From a virus, in the IMG/VR virus record IMGVR_UViG_3300044624_003021, positions 17,666 to 81,665 of that record: DNA of 64,000 nucleotides. One strand, given 5' to 3'. A program made the position numbers and the translations under genes. Shown piece by piece: positions 18,535-26,733 of the stretch. Under the pieces are notes generated by a model that worked only from the letters and a program-made list of their open reading frames with translations, did no database searches and was not told the origin of the DNA. How positions within the stretch are numbered: position 1 is the stretch's first letter; each line of letters begins with the position of its first letter.

Positions 18535-20583
18535 ATGACTGAACCAATGGATAATGACGGAAAAAGCAAAAGCAAACCAAAAGGAGATTCGTCAACTCCA
18601 GTCCTTGATAATTTTAGTAGAGATTTGATAAAGTTGGCTGAAGAAGGTAAACTTGACCCTGTTATAGGTAGAGAAAGAGAAATAACAAGAATTGCCCAAA
18701 TTTTATCTAGAAGAAAGAAAAATAACCCAATTATTATTGGCGAACCTGGTTGTGGTAAAACCGCAATTGTTGAGGGTCTTGCCATTAAAATTTTTGAGGG
18801 AGATTGTCCAAGAAATTTGATGGACAAAAGAATTGTGTCTTTAGACATGACATCAATTGTTGCCGGTACAAAATACCGTGGTCAATTTGAAGAGAGAATG
18901 AAAGTTATTATTGAAGAACTACAATCCTCTCCAAACATTATTGTCTTTATCGATGAGATTCATACAATAGTTGGGGCCGGAAATTCATCGGGTTCTTTGG
19001 ATGCGTCCAATATCTTTAAGCCAGCACTTGCTAGAGGAGAAATTCAATGTGTTGGAGCAACAACATTGGATGAATATAGAAAGAATTTTGAAAAGGATGG
19101 TGCCCTCGAACGAAGATTCCAAAAAGTTGTTGTTGATTCGGCAACAAAAAAAGAAACATTTTTGATTCTTAAGAATGCTAAGGATAAGTATGAAACTTAC
19201 CATAAAGTGAAATACTCTGATGAAATTCTTAATCTTTGTGTTGATTTGGCAGAACGATATATAACCGACCGTGAGTTTCCTGATAAAGCTTTCGACATTA
19301 TTGATGAAGTAGGAGCTCGTAGTCAAGTTGAGATTAAGGTTCCTGAAATTATCGACCAATTGAAACAACAAGCAACCGATATTAAACAACAAAAAATTGA
19401 GGTTGTTAAAAAACAGAACTATGAAGAGGCTGCAAACTTACGAGATAAGGAAAAGAAAATTATTAGTAAGTTGGAAGATGAGAAAAAGAAATTCGAGGAA
19501 GAATTAATCTCACAGAAAAGAGAAATCACAACAGAATTGGTTTATGAAACCGTTTCTAACATGACCAAAATTCCAATTTCTAAATTAGATTCTGACGAAA
19601 CTAAGTTGTTAACTAAACTTGAGGAAAATTTATCCGGTAGGGTTATCGGTCAGGCACCGGCTGTTGCAAAAATTGCAAAATCTATCAGAAGAAATAGATT
19701 GGGTATCAAGGACCCAAACAAACCAATTGGTTCATTTATATTCTTAGGTTCAACAGGCATCGGAAAAACATTACTAGCCAAAGAACTTGCAAAACAAATT
19801 TTTGGTAGTGAGGATAACCTTATCAGAATTGATATGTCAGAGTTTCAAGAAAAACATACAATATCTCGTTTGATTGGAGCTCCTCCAGGATATGTTGGGT
19901 ATGATGAAGGTGGTCAGTTGACAGAACAAGTTAAAAACAAACCATATTCTGTGATTCTATTTGATGAAATTGAAAAGGCAAACAAAGACATTTTCTCAAC
20001 TCTATTACAGGTATTGGATGACGGTCACGTTACAGATGGTTTGGGTCGTAAAATTAATTTCAAAAATTGTGTGATTATTATGACATCGAATATTGGGGCG
20101 AAAAAATTACAAGATTTTGGCGCTGGTATCGGATTTAAGAGTGTTAACACTTACGTTGAGGAGGAGTATAAAAGAGACGTTTTGAAAAAAGAACTTCAGA
20201 AGTTTTTTGCTCCAGAATTCTTAAACCGTATTGATGAAGTTATTGTCTTCAATAGTTTGAAAAAAGAAGATATTCAACAAATTGTTAAACTTGAGCTTGA
20301 TAAACTTTGTAATAGATTAGTTGGTCTGAAATACAACATCACATATGAACAGAGTGTAACCGATTTAATTTCTGAGGTTGGTTTCGATGAACAATTCGGG
20401 GCTCGTCCTTTAAAGAGAGCAATCCAAGACAAGATTGAGGACTATATTTCTGAAGAAGTATTAAAAGGTAACATTGTAGAAAATGGTGATTACCAATTGT
20501 ATGTAGAAACCAAAGAAATTAAAATTAAACAGGTTACCACAATAAGTCCTGTGAAAAAGACAAGAAAGAAAAAAGGGGAGTAA
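18535..20583 (+). CDS. ClpC/ClpA-type AAA+ unfoldase without N-domain
   Basis: A 682-aa ATPase with two AAA+ modules: Walker A GEPGCGKT (69-76) with Walker B VFIDE, and Walker A GSTGIGKT (405-412) with Walker B LFDEIE. A short UVR-like middle segment (NYEEAANLRDKEKKI) places it with ClpC. The protein starts directly at module D1; the substrate/adaptor N-domain of about 140 residues is absent. An IGF tripeptide (532-534) lies where ClpA/ClpC carry the ClpP-docking loop, so pairing with host ClpP is likely. No ClpP gene is in the window. Confidence 0.92.
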   Translation: MTEPMDNDGKSKSKPKGDSSTPVLDNFSRDLIKLAEEGKLDPVIGREREITRIAQILSRRKKNNPIIIGEPGCGKTAIVEGLAIKIFEGDCPRNLMDKRIVSLDMTSIVAGTKYRGQFEERMKVIIEELQSSPNIIVFIDEIHTIVGAGNSSGSLDASNIFKPALARGEIQCVGATTLDEYRKNFEKDGALERRFQKVVVDSATKKETFLILKNAKDKYETYHKVKYSDEILNLCVDLAERYITDREFPDKAFDIIDEVGARSQVEIKVPEIIDQLKQQATDIKQQKIEVVKKQNYEEAANLRDKEKKIISKLEDEKKKFEEELISQKREITTELVYETVSNMTKIPISKLDSDETKLLTKLEENLSGRVIGQAPAVAKIAKSIRRNRLGIKDPNKPIGSFIFLGSTGIGKTLLAKELAKQIFGSEDNLIRIDMSEFQEKHTISRLIGAPPGYVGYDEGGQLTEQVKNKPYSVILFDEIEKANKDIFSTLLQVLDDGHVTDGLGRKINFKNCVIIMTSNIGAKKLQDFGAGIGFKSVNTYVEEEYKRDVLKKELQKFFAPEFLNRIDEVIVFNSLKKEDIQQIVKLELDKLCNRLVGLKYNITYEQSVTDLISEVGFDEQFGARPLKRAIQDKIEDYISEEVLKGNIVENGDYQLYVETKEIKIKQVTTISPVKKTRKKKGE

Positions 20584-20598
20584 AATCCCCTTTTTTTT
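20572..20598. terminator. Bidirectional terminator between Clp ATPase and a convergent gene
   Basis: GGGGA/TCCCC with loop GTAAAA, A-rich on one side and eight T on the other; it overlaps the Clp stop codon. Confidence 0.85.
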
Positions 20599-20974
20599 AT
20601 TTTAGTGTTTGTGAAGTTAATTTTTCGATTTTGTCAATCGCATTTGCATATGACGTAAAATAATTTACCGCATCGTCTATTTCATTTTCTAAGTCGAACT
20701 TACTTTGTGCGGGCATTTTCGAGGCCTGAACCTTACCTTTTAAATCGGAAAGTTGGGTCATTATTCTTGTATTCGGCTCGTCTAATTTTTTTAGTTTACG
20801 AGTAAGATTTCTTAAATTACTTGTGTATTTGTAGTAATCATAACCATATCCTCTCCATACACCTTTCAATCCTTGATACACGTCACTTATACCTTCTTGA
20901 GTTTCTTGTTCTTCAATAACTCTCTTAACTATTTTTTCTAAATCGGATTCTGTTAATCTTATAACTTTTCCCAT
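20597..20974 (-). CDS. Small protein with IRLTESDL N-terminus (possible capsid-targeted protein)
   Basis: A 125-aa, mostly helical protein. The first 20 residues (MGKVIRLTESDLEKIVKRVI) closely match those of the gene at 46653-47057 and contain L-T-E-S, a prohead protease-type site. The rest has no known domain. An ATATTTATA motif precedes the ATG. Confidence 0.78.
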   Translation of the reverse strand: MGKVIRLTESDLEKIVKRVIEEQETQEGISDVYQGLKGVWRGYGYDYYKYTSNLRNLTRKLKKLDEPNTRIMTQLSDLKGKVQASKMPAQSKFDLENEIDDAVNYFTSYANAIDKIEKLTSQTLK

Positions 20975-20996
20975 GATATTTTTTTTTATAAATATC

Positions 20997-21821
20997 TTAA
21001 AAAAGTAAAAACTGAGAATCTTTACGAGGGGTCAAATAATATTTTTTGTAACCCAATTCCTCAATCATTTTTTTACCAGTCTCAATCCCATTAAAGGTAT
21101 CCTCAATTACAACATATTCTTCGGGAGTATGATAATTGTAATACCCAATTGAAATGTTTATACAAGAGAAGTCAAATTTATTCTTTAATGCATAAACATC
21201 AGTATAAGGATGTGACCCATACTTTTGTCGTCCTTGGAAAGATTCATTTAGAACATTATCACATGTTTTAAAGAATTCGTCAGATTTTTCAAACAATTTA
21301 ACACCCATGCAATATTCAGAAACCATCCAATTAAACGGAGCATCGAACTGAATCACATAACCAACATCATAAAAGAAATTTGGGTCGGCCTTTCGTGACC
21401 CATGACAACCTGTTTCTTCTGAGACAAAAAACGCGGCTTTCAAAACCGGTAGTTCTTTAAGAAGTTCCAAACAAGCAAACACACCACATTTGTTATCACC
21501 ACCAATGCCGGTTGGTCTACCAAAATCATTGTAGGCTTTGAGTGATTGTTTTAATTCTCCTTGAAAGTTTTCCAGTTCCTCTTCTCTAATGTTAATAACA
21601 TCGATATCATGTACGGTATCGGTGTGAGCGACAACACATGGGTAAAATGAGTTTTCACTTATTTCACCCTTTGTTGCATAAACATTCCAATGTTCATCAA
21701 CAGAATATTCAATGTTATTTTTGGTTAACCAATCAATCAAAAACTCAATCATCAAATCTTCTTGATAAGTTTTTGTTGGTACGGATAAAACAGATTTAAG
21801 TAAATTTAGGTCTCTTTGCAT
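20997..21821 (-). CDS. M20/M28-type zinc aminopeptidase (PepT-like)
   Basis: A 274-aa protein with the metal-ligand order of the M20/M28 clan: His66-x-Asp68 (VAHTDTVHD), Asp109 (GIGGDNKCG), Glu135-Glu136 (SEETG), and a C-terminal His (YNYHTPEE). It is shorter than PepT (about 410 aa) because the dimerisation domain appears to be missing. It would hydrolyse short peptides in the cytoplasm. The -7 box TATCTTTG lies 5 nt before the ATG, suggesting a leaderless mRNA. Confidence 0.85.
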   Translation of the reverse strand: MQRDLNLLKSVLSVPTKTYQEDLMIEFLIDWLTKNNIEYSVDEHWNVYATKGEISENSFYPCVVAHTDTVHDIDVINIREEELENFQGELKQSLKAYNDFGRPTGIGGDNKCGVFACLELLKELPVLKAAFFVSEETGCHGSRKADPNFFYDVGYVIQFDAPFNWMVSEYCMGVKLFEKSDEFFKTCDNVLNESFQGRQKYGSHPYTDVYALKNKFDFSCINISIGYYNYHTPEEYVVIEDTFNGIETGKKMIEELGYKKYYLTPRKDSQFLLF

Positions 21822-21863
21822 ATTGACAAAGATAGGTCAAGTTTGTGAATAAATAAAATTAAT

Positions 21864-22928
21864 TTAAAATAATTCAGGGTGATACAAAAAGTTATAGAAA
21901 TCATCAACTTCTACATACATTTTTTCGACACCGTAATAATTGTTTTTGTCAGGTTTATGTAAGATTTTAATTTTTCCATCTTCAAACCCTTCAATTCTGA
22001 ATATTTTATTTTCGTTTTTCTTTCCAAAAGTTTTTTGTACTGGGAAATTATTCCACTGACCCGAACTGTAATTAAGTTTATCTAATAATTTGTAGAATTT
22101 TTGCATTTTTTCAAGTTCTTCAGGGTCAATATCTTCAACTAACCTATTATATAACCTATCCAAAATTCTGTTAACCTCTCTATTGAACCCATCTCCATCC
22201 CAATTCTCGTTGCTCCAATAATTGTAATAATCCTCATATAAATTTTCGTCAAACTCTAAATTATTTTGTCCAACGAAATTCTTAAACATGTCAATCAAAC
22301 TATCCTCGTGAGGAGTTTTGGTTTTGTCCCAAAAATAAATTAAACTACTTACAGTTGTAAGGTATACTTCTTTACACTCTTTTTCAATAATTCCAAAATT
22401 ATCAAATTTACCACATAAATTTTTATTGACATATTCTAAACAACCCGCCTTTAACGTTTCGTCATAATAATCAGCATAATAACCTCCAATTTCACTAGCC
22501 TCATTACTAAAATTCTGATAGAAAAATTCACCAACACCTTCATTATAACCAATTTGGAAATTAGCCAAAGGAGGATTAACCAATTTTATAATATTTTTAA
22601 ATAAAGTTAAATTTTCTTCATTAAAATAATGAATCGGATAACCACCTCTCATCTCATCATCACCCCAATAACTGTCAACAAATAAGTTACCCGAATATCT
22701 ACTCTCACAAGCGGCGATTATTGAAGCATTATTATTGTAATTGTCTTTGTCATCTATGAATATATTCATATATTCTTCCTCAGTAAATCTTAATTCAACC
22801 AAAGACTTTCCTCTATTTTTTTCATTTACTCTTGTAACCTTTACAATTCTATCATCATCGGCCTCTTTAACAAATATAGGGTTTAAATTTGAATCACGAA
22901 ATTGTAAAAGCGATTTATATAGTTCCAT
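21864..22928 (-). CDS. Unknown 354-aa protein
   Basis: A soluble protein rich in Asn, Tyr, Asp and Glu without known motifs, signal peptide or membrane segments. A GTATTTATAT motif lies upstream of the ATG. It is divergent from the tmRNA gene. Confidence 0.8.
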   Translation of the reverse strand: MELYKSLLQFRDSNLNPIFVKEADDDRIVKVTRVNEKNRGKSLVELRFTEEEYMNIFIDDKDNYNNNASIIAACESRYSGNLFVDSYWGDDEMRGGYPIHYFNEENLTLFKNIIKLVNPPLANFQIGYNEGVGEFFYQNFSNEASEIGGYYADYYDETLKAGCLEYVNKNLCGKFDNFGIIEKECKEVYLTTVSSLIYFWDKTKTPHEDSLIDMFKNFVGQNNLEFDENLYEDYYNYWSNENWDGDGFNREVNRILDRLYNRLVEDIDPEELEKMQKFYKLLDKLNYSSGQWNNFPVQKTFGKKNENKIFRIEGFEDGKIKILHKPDKNNYYGVEKMYVEVDDFYNFLYHPELF

Positions 22929-22950
22929 TAAAAAACTTTTTATATAAATA

Positions 22951-22982
22951 CTTGGAATACCGATAAACTATTTATATCTTTG
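22951..22982 (+). promoter_or_regulatory. Host-type promoter of the tmRNA gene
   Basis: CTTG (22951-22954), 20 nt, then TATCTTTG (22975-22982): the Bacteroidota -33/-7 pattern. Confidence 0.65.
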
Positions 22983-23002
22983 TATCACGTTATTTGATAT
23001 AT

Positions 23003-23379
23003 GGGGGTAACTTGGAATTGACTAGCATGGTTGATTACTCGGAGCATGTCGAGGCTGAACTAACCTTGTAAAACTGGTTCACACGATAAACGGCAACGTT
23101 ATCAACAAACTCTCTGCAGTTGGTCTTATCCGTACTGAGGAGAACATTTCAGTAGCCTAATCTAGGATTAGCCTACAAAACGGGTCGGTAAGCATACAAC
23201 CTTGGAACAGAAGCTCGTACTGTGGTGTGGTTTCTACCCGAAAAGAAGCACAACTCGTTTGTGGTTTTGAGAGCTCAAAAACCAATATTTCGGAACATTG
23301 AGAAGCGATGTTGACCTAAACATGTAGGGCTTAGTAGTTAAAATGAGTAGGAAGGGGTTCGACTCCCCATACCTCCACC
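23003..23379 (+). ncRNA. ssrA: tmRNA
   Basis: About 377 nt. The 5' end GGGGGTA pairs with TACCTCC at the 3' end, with the G-U pair at position 3 typical of tmRNA. GAGCATGTCGAGG and the T-arm GGTTCGACTCC are characteristic. The open tag frame that ends at TAA (23158-23160) finishes in EENISVA; the resume codon is not certain. That stop lies in a hairpin, as in helix 5 of other tmRNAs. The usual Bacteroidota tag ends in ALAA, so this tag end is unusual. The final CCA is not fully encoded (CC then G). Strong terminator follows. Confidence 0.9.
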
Positions 23380-23383
23380 GTAA

Positions 23384-23414
23384 ACAAAAATCCCCTCCGA
23401 AGAGGGGATTTTTA
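23384..23414. terminator. Terminator after tmRNA
   Basis: AAAAATCCCCTC and GAGGGGATTTTT form a 12-bp hairpin with a CGAA loop; it can serve both strands. Confidence 0.9.
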
Positions 23415-23429
23415 ATTTAATTTTATTAA

Positions 23430-23864
23430 TTATACTTTCTGTTTACAAAGATTAATAATTTCTCTAATCAAAGGAATTAATTTATCAGTTGGAAAGGATG
23501 TGTATGGGTTCAAATATAACCCACTATGGGTACCCATTTTTTTAACCGGAAAACCATATTTCTGAGTAAGGTCAAAAACTAATTTACCCTTTTGAGGGTC
23601 GTCACTTTGGAAACTGAATGTTCCTACTTTTGATATTGACATTCCCCAATCATTTCCTGGCCCTGAGTGTGAACCCCAATTTAAACTATGGTCCCCGTCT
23701 TTCATTTTGATTTGTTTAGGACTTGTAGTCACTAAAGAAGAAACAATTTTAGACCAATTTTCATCCATTGATTGTTCTTCTTCATTTATCAATGGTTTAG
23801 CGTCACCCATTGTTGATTCCATCAAATTATAAAATCTTTTTTTGTATTGTTCTATATTGTTCAT
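23430..23864 (-). CDS. Unknown phage protein with protease-site-like N-terminus
   Basis: A 144-aa protein. The first 35 residues contain NLMESTMGD and LINEEEQ, both matching (L/I)-x-E sites. The rest is Gly/Ser-rich (LNWGSHSGPGNDWG) with a helical C-terminus. ATATTTATAT lies upstream. It may be an internal virion protein; no domain is recognised. Confidence 0.75.
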   Translation of the reverse strand: MNNIEQYKKRFYNLMESTMGDAKPLINEEEQSMDENWSKIVSSLVTTSPKQIKMKDGDHSLNWGSHSGPGNDWGMSISKVGTFSFQSDDPQKGKLVFDLTQKYGFPVKKMGTHSGLYLNPYTSFPTDKLIPLIREIINLCKQKV

Positions 23865-23928
23865 TGTACTATTTTTTTATATAAATATATGAAAAATAAA
23901 AAAGGTGGGTTTCCCCACCTGTGATTTG

Positions 23929-24001
23929 TTGCAACTGAAGGATTCGAACCTCCGACCTTCAGGTTATGAGCCTGACGAGCTGGCCTCTGCTCTAAGTTGC
24001 G
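23929..24001 (-). tRNA. tRNA-fMet(CAT), initiator-like
   Basis: A 73-nt cloverleaf with acceptor CGCAACT/AGTTGCA, giving the C1 x A72 mismatch that marks bacterial initiator tRNAs. The D-stem is GAGC/GCTC and the anticodon arm TCAGG-CTCATAA-CCTGA-AGGTC is nearly that of E. coli tRNA-fMet. The anticodon stem has two G-C pairs at its base rather than the usual three. CCA is not encoded. It forms the 3' end of the transcript carrying the large structured RNA. Confidence 0.88.
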
Positions 24002-24892
24002 ATGTAATAGTTGAACTAAGCCTGAGATTACAGCTTTGAGTGAGAACCTTTTGAAGGATTATTGTTTCCCTTCTTATCCACTTCCTTTTGAGAAGTATTT
24101 CTCAGTCACGGTCTTTTAGGTTTACCACTCCTTGAGGTTTAAGTTACTCTCTTATTACTTAACTCTTTCCGAGGTTGCCACCCCAGTTCATCCTTGCGGG
24201 ATTAAAGGTTTTTCGTAAAACTACAGTTAGACTTGGGGTCTTTCTGTGCCACGGACAACCCGTGACTGTGTAGTGACCTTTCACTCAAACCTGATGGACA
24301 CTTTTCCTTTAATTATTGTTCATAATTTTAGATTTGTGTCGTGGATGTGTCAGAGTAGTGGTCCACCGTAAGCTCCGTCTCCTTTTGGGTGACGAAATAC
24401 TAAACTACTCCGTGAGATATCCCTATCTCCATACTTTCAGATTACTTCATAAAGAGACCTTGGTAGGTCATCTTTAGGGGTAGTAGCGACACCACTCGTT
24501 CTCTACCTTACCTTTCGGTTTTAAATCCCCTTCGGTATTGGAATCCGCAATTGTGTAGTTGGAGCTACGTTTCTTACTTGATTCCTATGGGTTATTCTTG
24601 TTGGTGTTCCCACCTCAACTTGACAATCCACTTTGCCAAGTCACCTGACCACTTTCCCTACAGTGTTACCCTCGGTACTAAAGGTCTTGTGATATCCCAC
24701 TTGTGTACTCGAGTTCCTTTCGAAACCGCAACCTCCTCAACACGGGGGAGGTCACTTTATCCTACTTTCGTAGTTTATTTAAGGACCATACACGGCCCAT
24801 TATCTTTTATCAGTTGTCATCACCCGAAGGTTACTTTCACTGAATGGATAATCTTACTTTTCAAAGAACTTCTTCGGTCATTCCCGAATTGT
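24002..24892 (-). ncRNA. Large structured non-coding RNA (about 0.9 kb), GOLLD/ROOL-like candidate
   Basis: No plausible gene lies here, GC is visibly higher than in neighbours, and the minus strand folds into a long series of short perfect hairpins. Examples (minus strand): TTCGG/CCGAA near 24873-24888, CTAC-GAAA-GTAG, ACCTCC/GGAGGT, GTTTC-GAAA-GGAAC, GGTG-GGAA-CACC, GAGATA/TATCTC, CACGG/CCGTG and TGTAAT/ATTACA near the 3' end. It begins at a TTTG-N20-TAAATTTG promoter, has a boxA-like sequence right after it and ends at the tRNA. Giant ornate RNAs of the GOLLD and ROOL classes are known from phages next to tRNAs; membership is inferred from size and context only. Confidence 0.75.
24858..24872 (-). 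promoter_or_regulatory. boxA-like antitermination element in RNA leader
   Basis: GAAGTTCTTTGAAAA on the minus strand, about 25 nt after the promoter. It resembles the boxA of Bacteroidota rRNA leaders. Related sequences follow two other stable-RNA promoters of the window. Confidence 0.5.
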
Positions 24893-24896
24893 TTTA

Positions 24897-24928
24897 CAAA
24901 TTTAAGTCAAATTTTTCGTTCTGTCAAA
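24897..24928 (-). promoter_or_regulatory. Host-type promoter of the large RNA-tRNA operon
   Basis: TTTG (24925-24928), 20-nt spacer, TAAATTTG (24897-24904) on the minus strand, an exact Bacteroidota promoter. Two more TATATTTG boxes lie upstream at 24995-25002 and 25097-25104, each followed by GTAAARGATTTGA, so promoters may be in tandem. Confidence 0.7.
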
Positions 24929-25143
24929 TTTTTCTTAAACTTTTTTTAAGATTCGAGACTTGTATCTTAATCGTTGTCCGTCTCAAATCCTTTACAAATA
25001 TATGGTGACTTTTTCAATCTACCAAATTTATTTGTATTTTTTTTTTGATTTAACTTTCCGAGTATCTTTCATCACCTGTAGGTGTCAAATCTTTTACAAA
25101 TATAAGGATAAATACTCACCAGACAAGCAAAATCGTAAAAAAA

Positions 25144-25827
25144 TTACAGATTCATCAAATTTTTAATTCTATCGACATCTTCTTTAACGATAGAATTCAT
25201 ACCAAATTGACCAAACGCCTTTTCAAACCCTTTCATTAAAGGGTCCAATTTTCCACCAAACACATCAAGACCTTTAGAGCCCGGAGTTAAAGTTTTAAGT
25301 GATTTAGATAATTCAGGGCTAATTTCTTCTGAATCATCATCAGGTGTTGGTAAATCTTCATCGTTGGTAGTTGTCGAATCTTTAGGAGGTTGTGTGGGTG
25401 ATACCCCTGACTTATTTGAAATATGAACATGATTATTATGATTTTTATAACCAAACCATAAAACAACTTTAGGATTACCTGATTCTTTAACATTCACCAA
25501 ATACCCCAAATTTTTCAATTCATCAACAAATCGTTTAATACTATCATAAATCCCTTTGGTTTTTGCAGAACTTTCATCGCTCCAACCTTTACCGTTAATC
25601 ATGGCAATATCAACAGCATTACCCGTTTGATGTCTAGTTCCTTTTCTATGTCCGGTCACTGCCGTAGTTACTGAAACTTGAACATTCGCCTTTTTAGCTG
25701 CAGTCTGAATGTCTGATAATAAAGAAATATTAATATTATCCTTAGATGGCGTTGAATTACCTACCACTCTATCTCTAAATTCAACATTTGAGTACGTATC
25801 AACTACCTCATTTAATTTTTTATTCAT
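25144..25827 (-). CDS. M15-type (VanY/D-Ala-D-Ala carboxypeptidase-like) peptidase, probable endolysin
   Basis: A 227-aa protein. Residues about 35-142 carry the M15/hedgehog-type zinc site: HQTGNAVDIA (His and Asp ligands) and NNHVHIS (final His). A Thr/Asp/Pro-rich linker and a helical C-terminus with DVDRIKNLM follow. It likely cleaves peptide stems of peptidoglycan. There is no signal peptide, so release by a holin is expected. The gene overlaps the stop codon of a membrane coiled-coil gene, as endolysin and spanin-like genes often do. Confidence 0.75.
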   Translation of the reverse strand: MNKKLNEVVDTYSNVEFRDRVVGNSTPSKDNINISLLSDIQTAAKKANVQVSVTTAVTGHRKGTRHQTGNAVDIAMINGKGWSDESSAKTKGIYDSIKRFVDELKNLGYLVNVKESGNPKVVLWFGYKNHNNHVHISNKSGVSPTQPPKDSTTTNDEDLPTPDDDSEEISPELSKSLKTLTPGSKGLDVFGGKLDPLMKGFEKAFGQFGMNSIVKEDVDRIKNLMNL

Positions 25828-26162
25828 TATCCTTTAGTTCTCAAAAATTGATTTTCCGCTCTTAACTTTTCGTTTTCTTTTCTTAAGAAATCCACCTCAA
25901 CTTCTAATCTTGAGAGTGAAGTGGTTAATACGATGATGTTTTCTCTCATCTTATCTTTTTCTTTGGATGATTCGTCAAGTAATGTTTCTAATTTAACAAT
26001 TCTTTCTCTTAAATCATCTCTATAAAGTTCCCCATCTTTGTGTTGATTCTCTTCTTGCCTTTGCTTCAACAACATTCTTTTCTCATAATATTTCCAAGCC
26101 GCGTTTGAAGTTAAAACCGTTATTAGTGTAACGAGAATTGTAACCAAGTGTTGCTCCATCAT
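25827..26162 (-). CDS. Membrane-anchored coiled-coil protein (spanin-like)
   Basis: A 111-aa protein with one N-terminal membrane segment (VTILVTLITVLTSNAAW) and a long Lys/Glu coiled coil from residue 30. Two ATG codons stand in tandem. The layout matches an inner-membrane spanin, and the gene is coupled to the peptidoglycan hydrolase downstream. The assignment is by topology only. Confidence 0.6.
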   Translation of the reverse strand: MMEQHLVTILVTLITVLTSNAAWKYYEKRMLLKQRQEENQHKDGELYRDDLRERIVKLETLLDESSKEKDKMRENIIVLTTSLSRLEVEVDFLRKENEKLRAENQFLRTKG

Positions 26163-26209
26163 CAGTTTTTATTAAGTCAGTTATTATATTAAGATAAATA
26201 TCAAAAACA

Positions 26210-26244
26210 AAAAAAAAGTATGACATAGAGTCATACTTTTTTAC
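26210..26244. terminator. Intrinsic terminator
   Basis: AAAAAGTATGAC and GTCATACTTTTT form a long hairpin between two minus-strand genes. Confidence 0.8.
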
Positions 26245-26262
26245 AAATATACGAATGTTTAA

Positions 26263-26715
26263 TTAAACCGTATGGTCAATATTAACCCTAATACAAGTTT
26301 GAGGTTTATTTTCATTCATCAAAAAATTATTAATATACCCCATAATATTTGCCGAGCCGATAGGATTGGCCGAGTGTACGACTACCAAAGGAAATTTAAT
26401 ACTACTAGCACCCTTTTTGGAACGGCTCATCTCAATCCTATCAGGATTCATTTCATAAAAATAATCTACAATCCATTTTGTACAATCATATCCGGTTTTT
26501 TCCTTAATATTATCGTAATCCAATTTGTAGTTTGGGGATACATTTGCAAAATACTCATTCACTGCGGTATCACCCAAATCATGGTCCAATGAGATTGTTT
26601 CAATTTCACCGAGACCAATCTCAGTTACTTTATTAACAAAATCGTCGTAATTTCTAACAACAATCCAATCGTTAGATAGAGGTGTACGAATGTCATCCAA
26701 ATAAATTCTTTTCAT
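26263..26715 (-). CDS. Cyclic-phosphate-processing receiver-domain (cREC) protein
   Basis: A 150-aa protein with MKRIYLDDIRTP at the N-terminus, ISLDHDLGD in the middle and VHSANPIGSANIMGYINNF near the C-terminus, the three marks of the stand-alone cREC receiver family linked to RNA-end repair systems. Known family members are predicted to process cyclic phosphates; a role in repairing cleaved tRNA is inference. TATCTTTG lies 4 nt upstream of the ATG, which implies a leaderless mRNA. Confidence 0.8.
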   Translation of the reverse strand: MKRIYLDDIRTPLSNDWIVVRNYDDFVNKVTEIGLGEIETISLDHDLGDTAVNEYFANVSPNYKLDYDNIKEKTGYDCTKWIVDYFYEMNPDRIEMSRSKKGASSIKFPLVVVHSANPIGSANIMGYINNFLMNENKPQTCIRVNIDHTV

Positions 26716-26733
26716 AGTACAAAGATAGGTGTT

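Noticed and set aside
18444-18848. Minus-strand frame opposite the Clp ATPase start
   Set aside because: It is a shadow of the Clp gene; the promoter region and KTSC gene explain the strand.
24551-24949. A 132-codon plus-strand frame within the large RNA
   Set aside because: Its translation is Cys/Ser/Pro-rich without a domain, and it lies antisense to a promoter-tRNA transcription unit full of hairpins.
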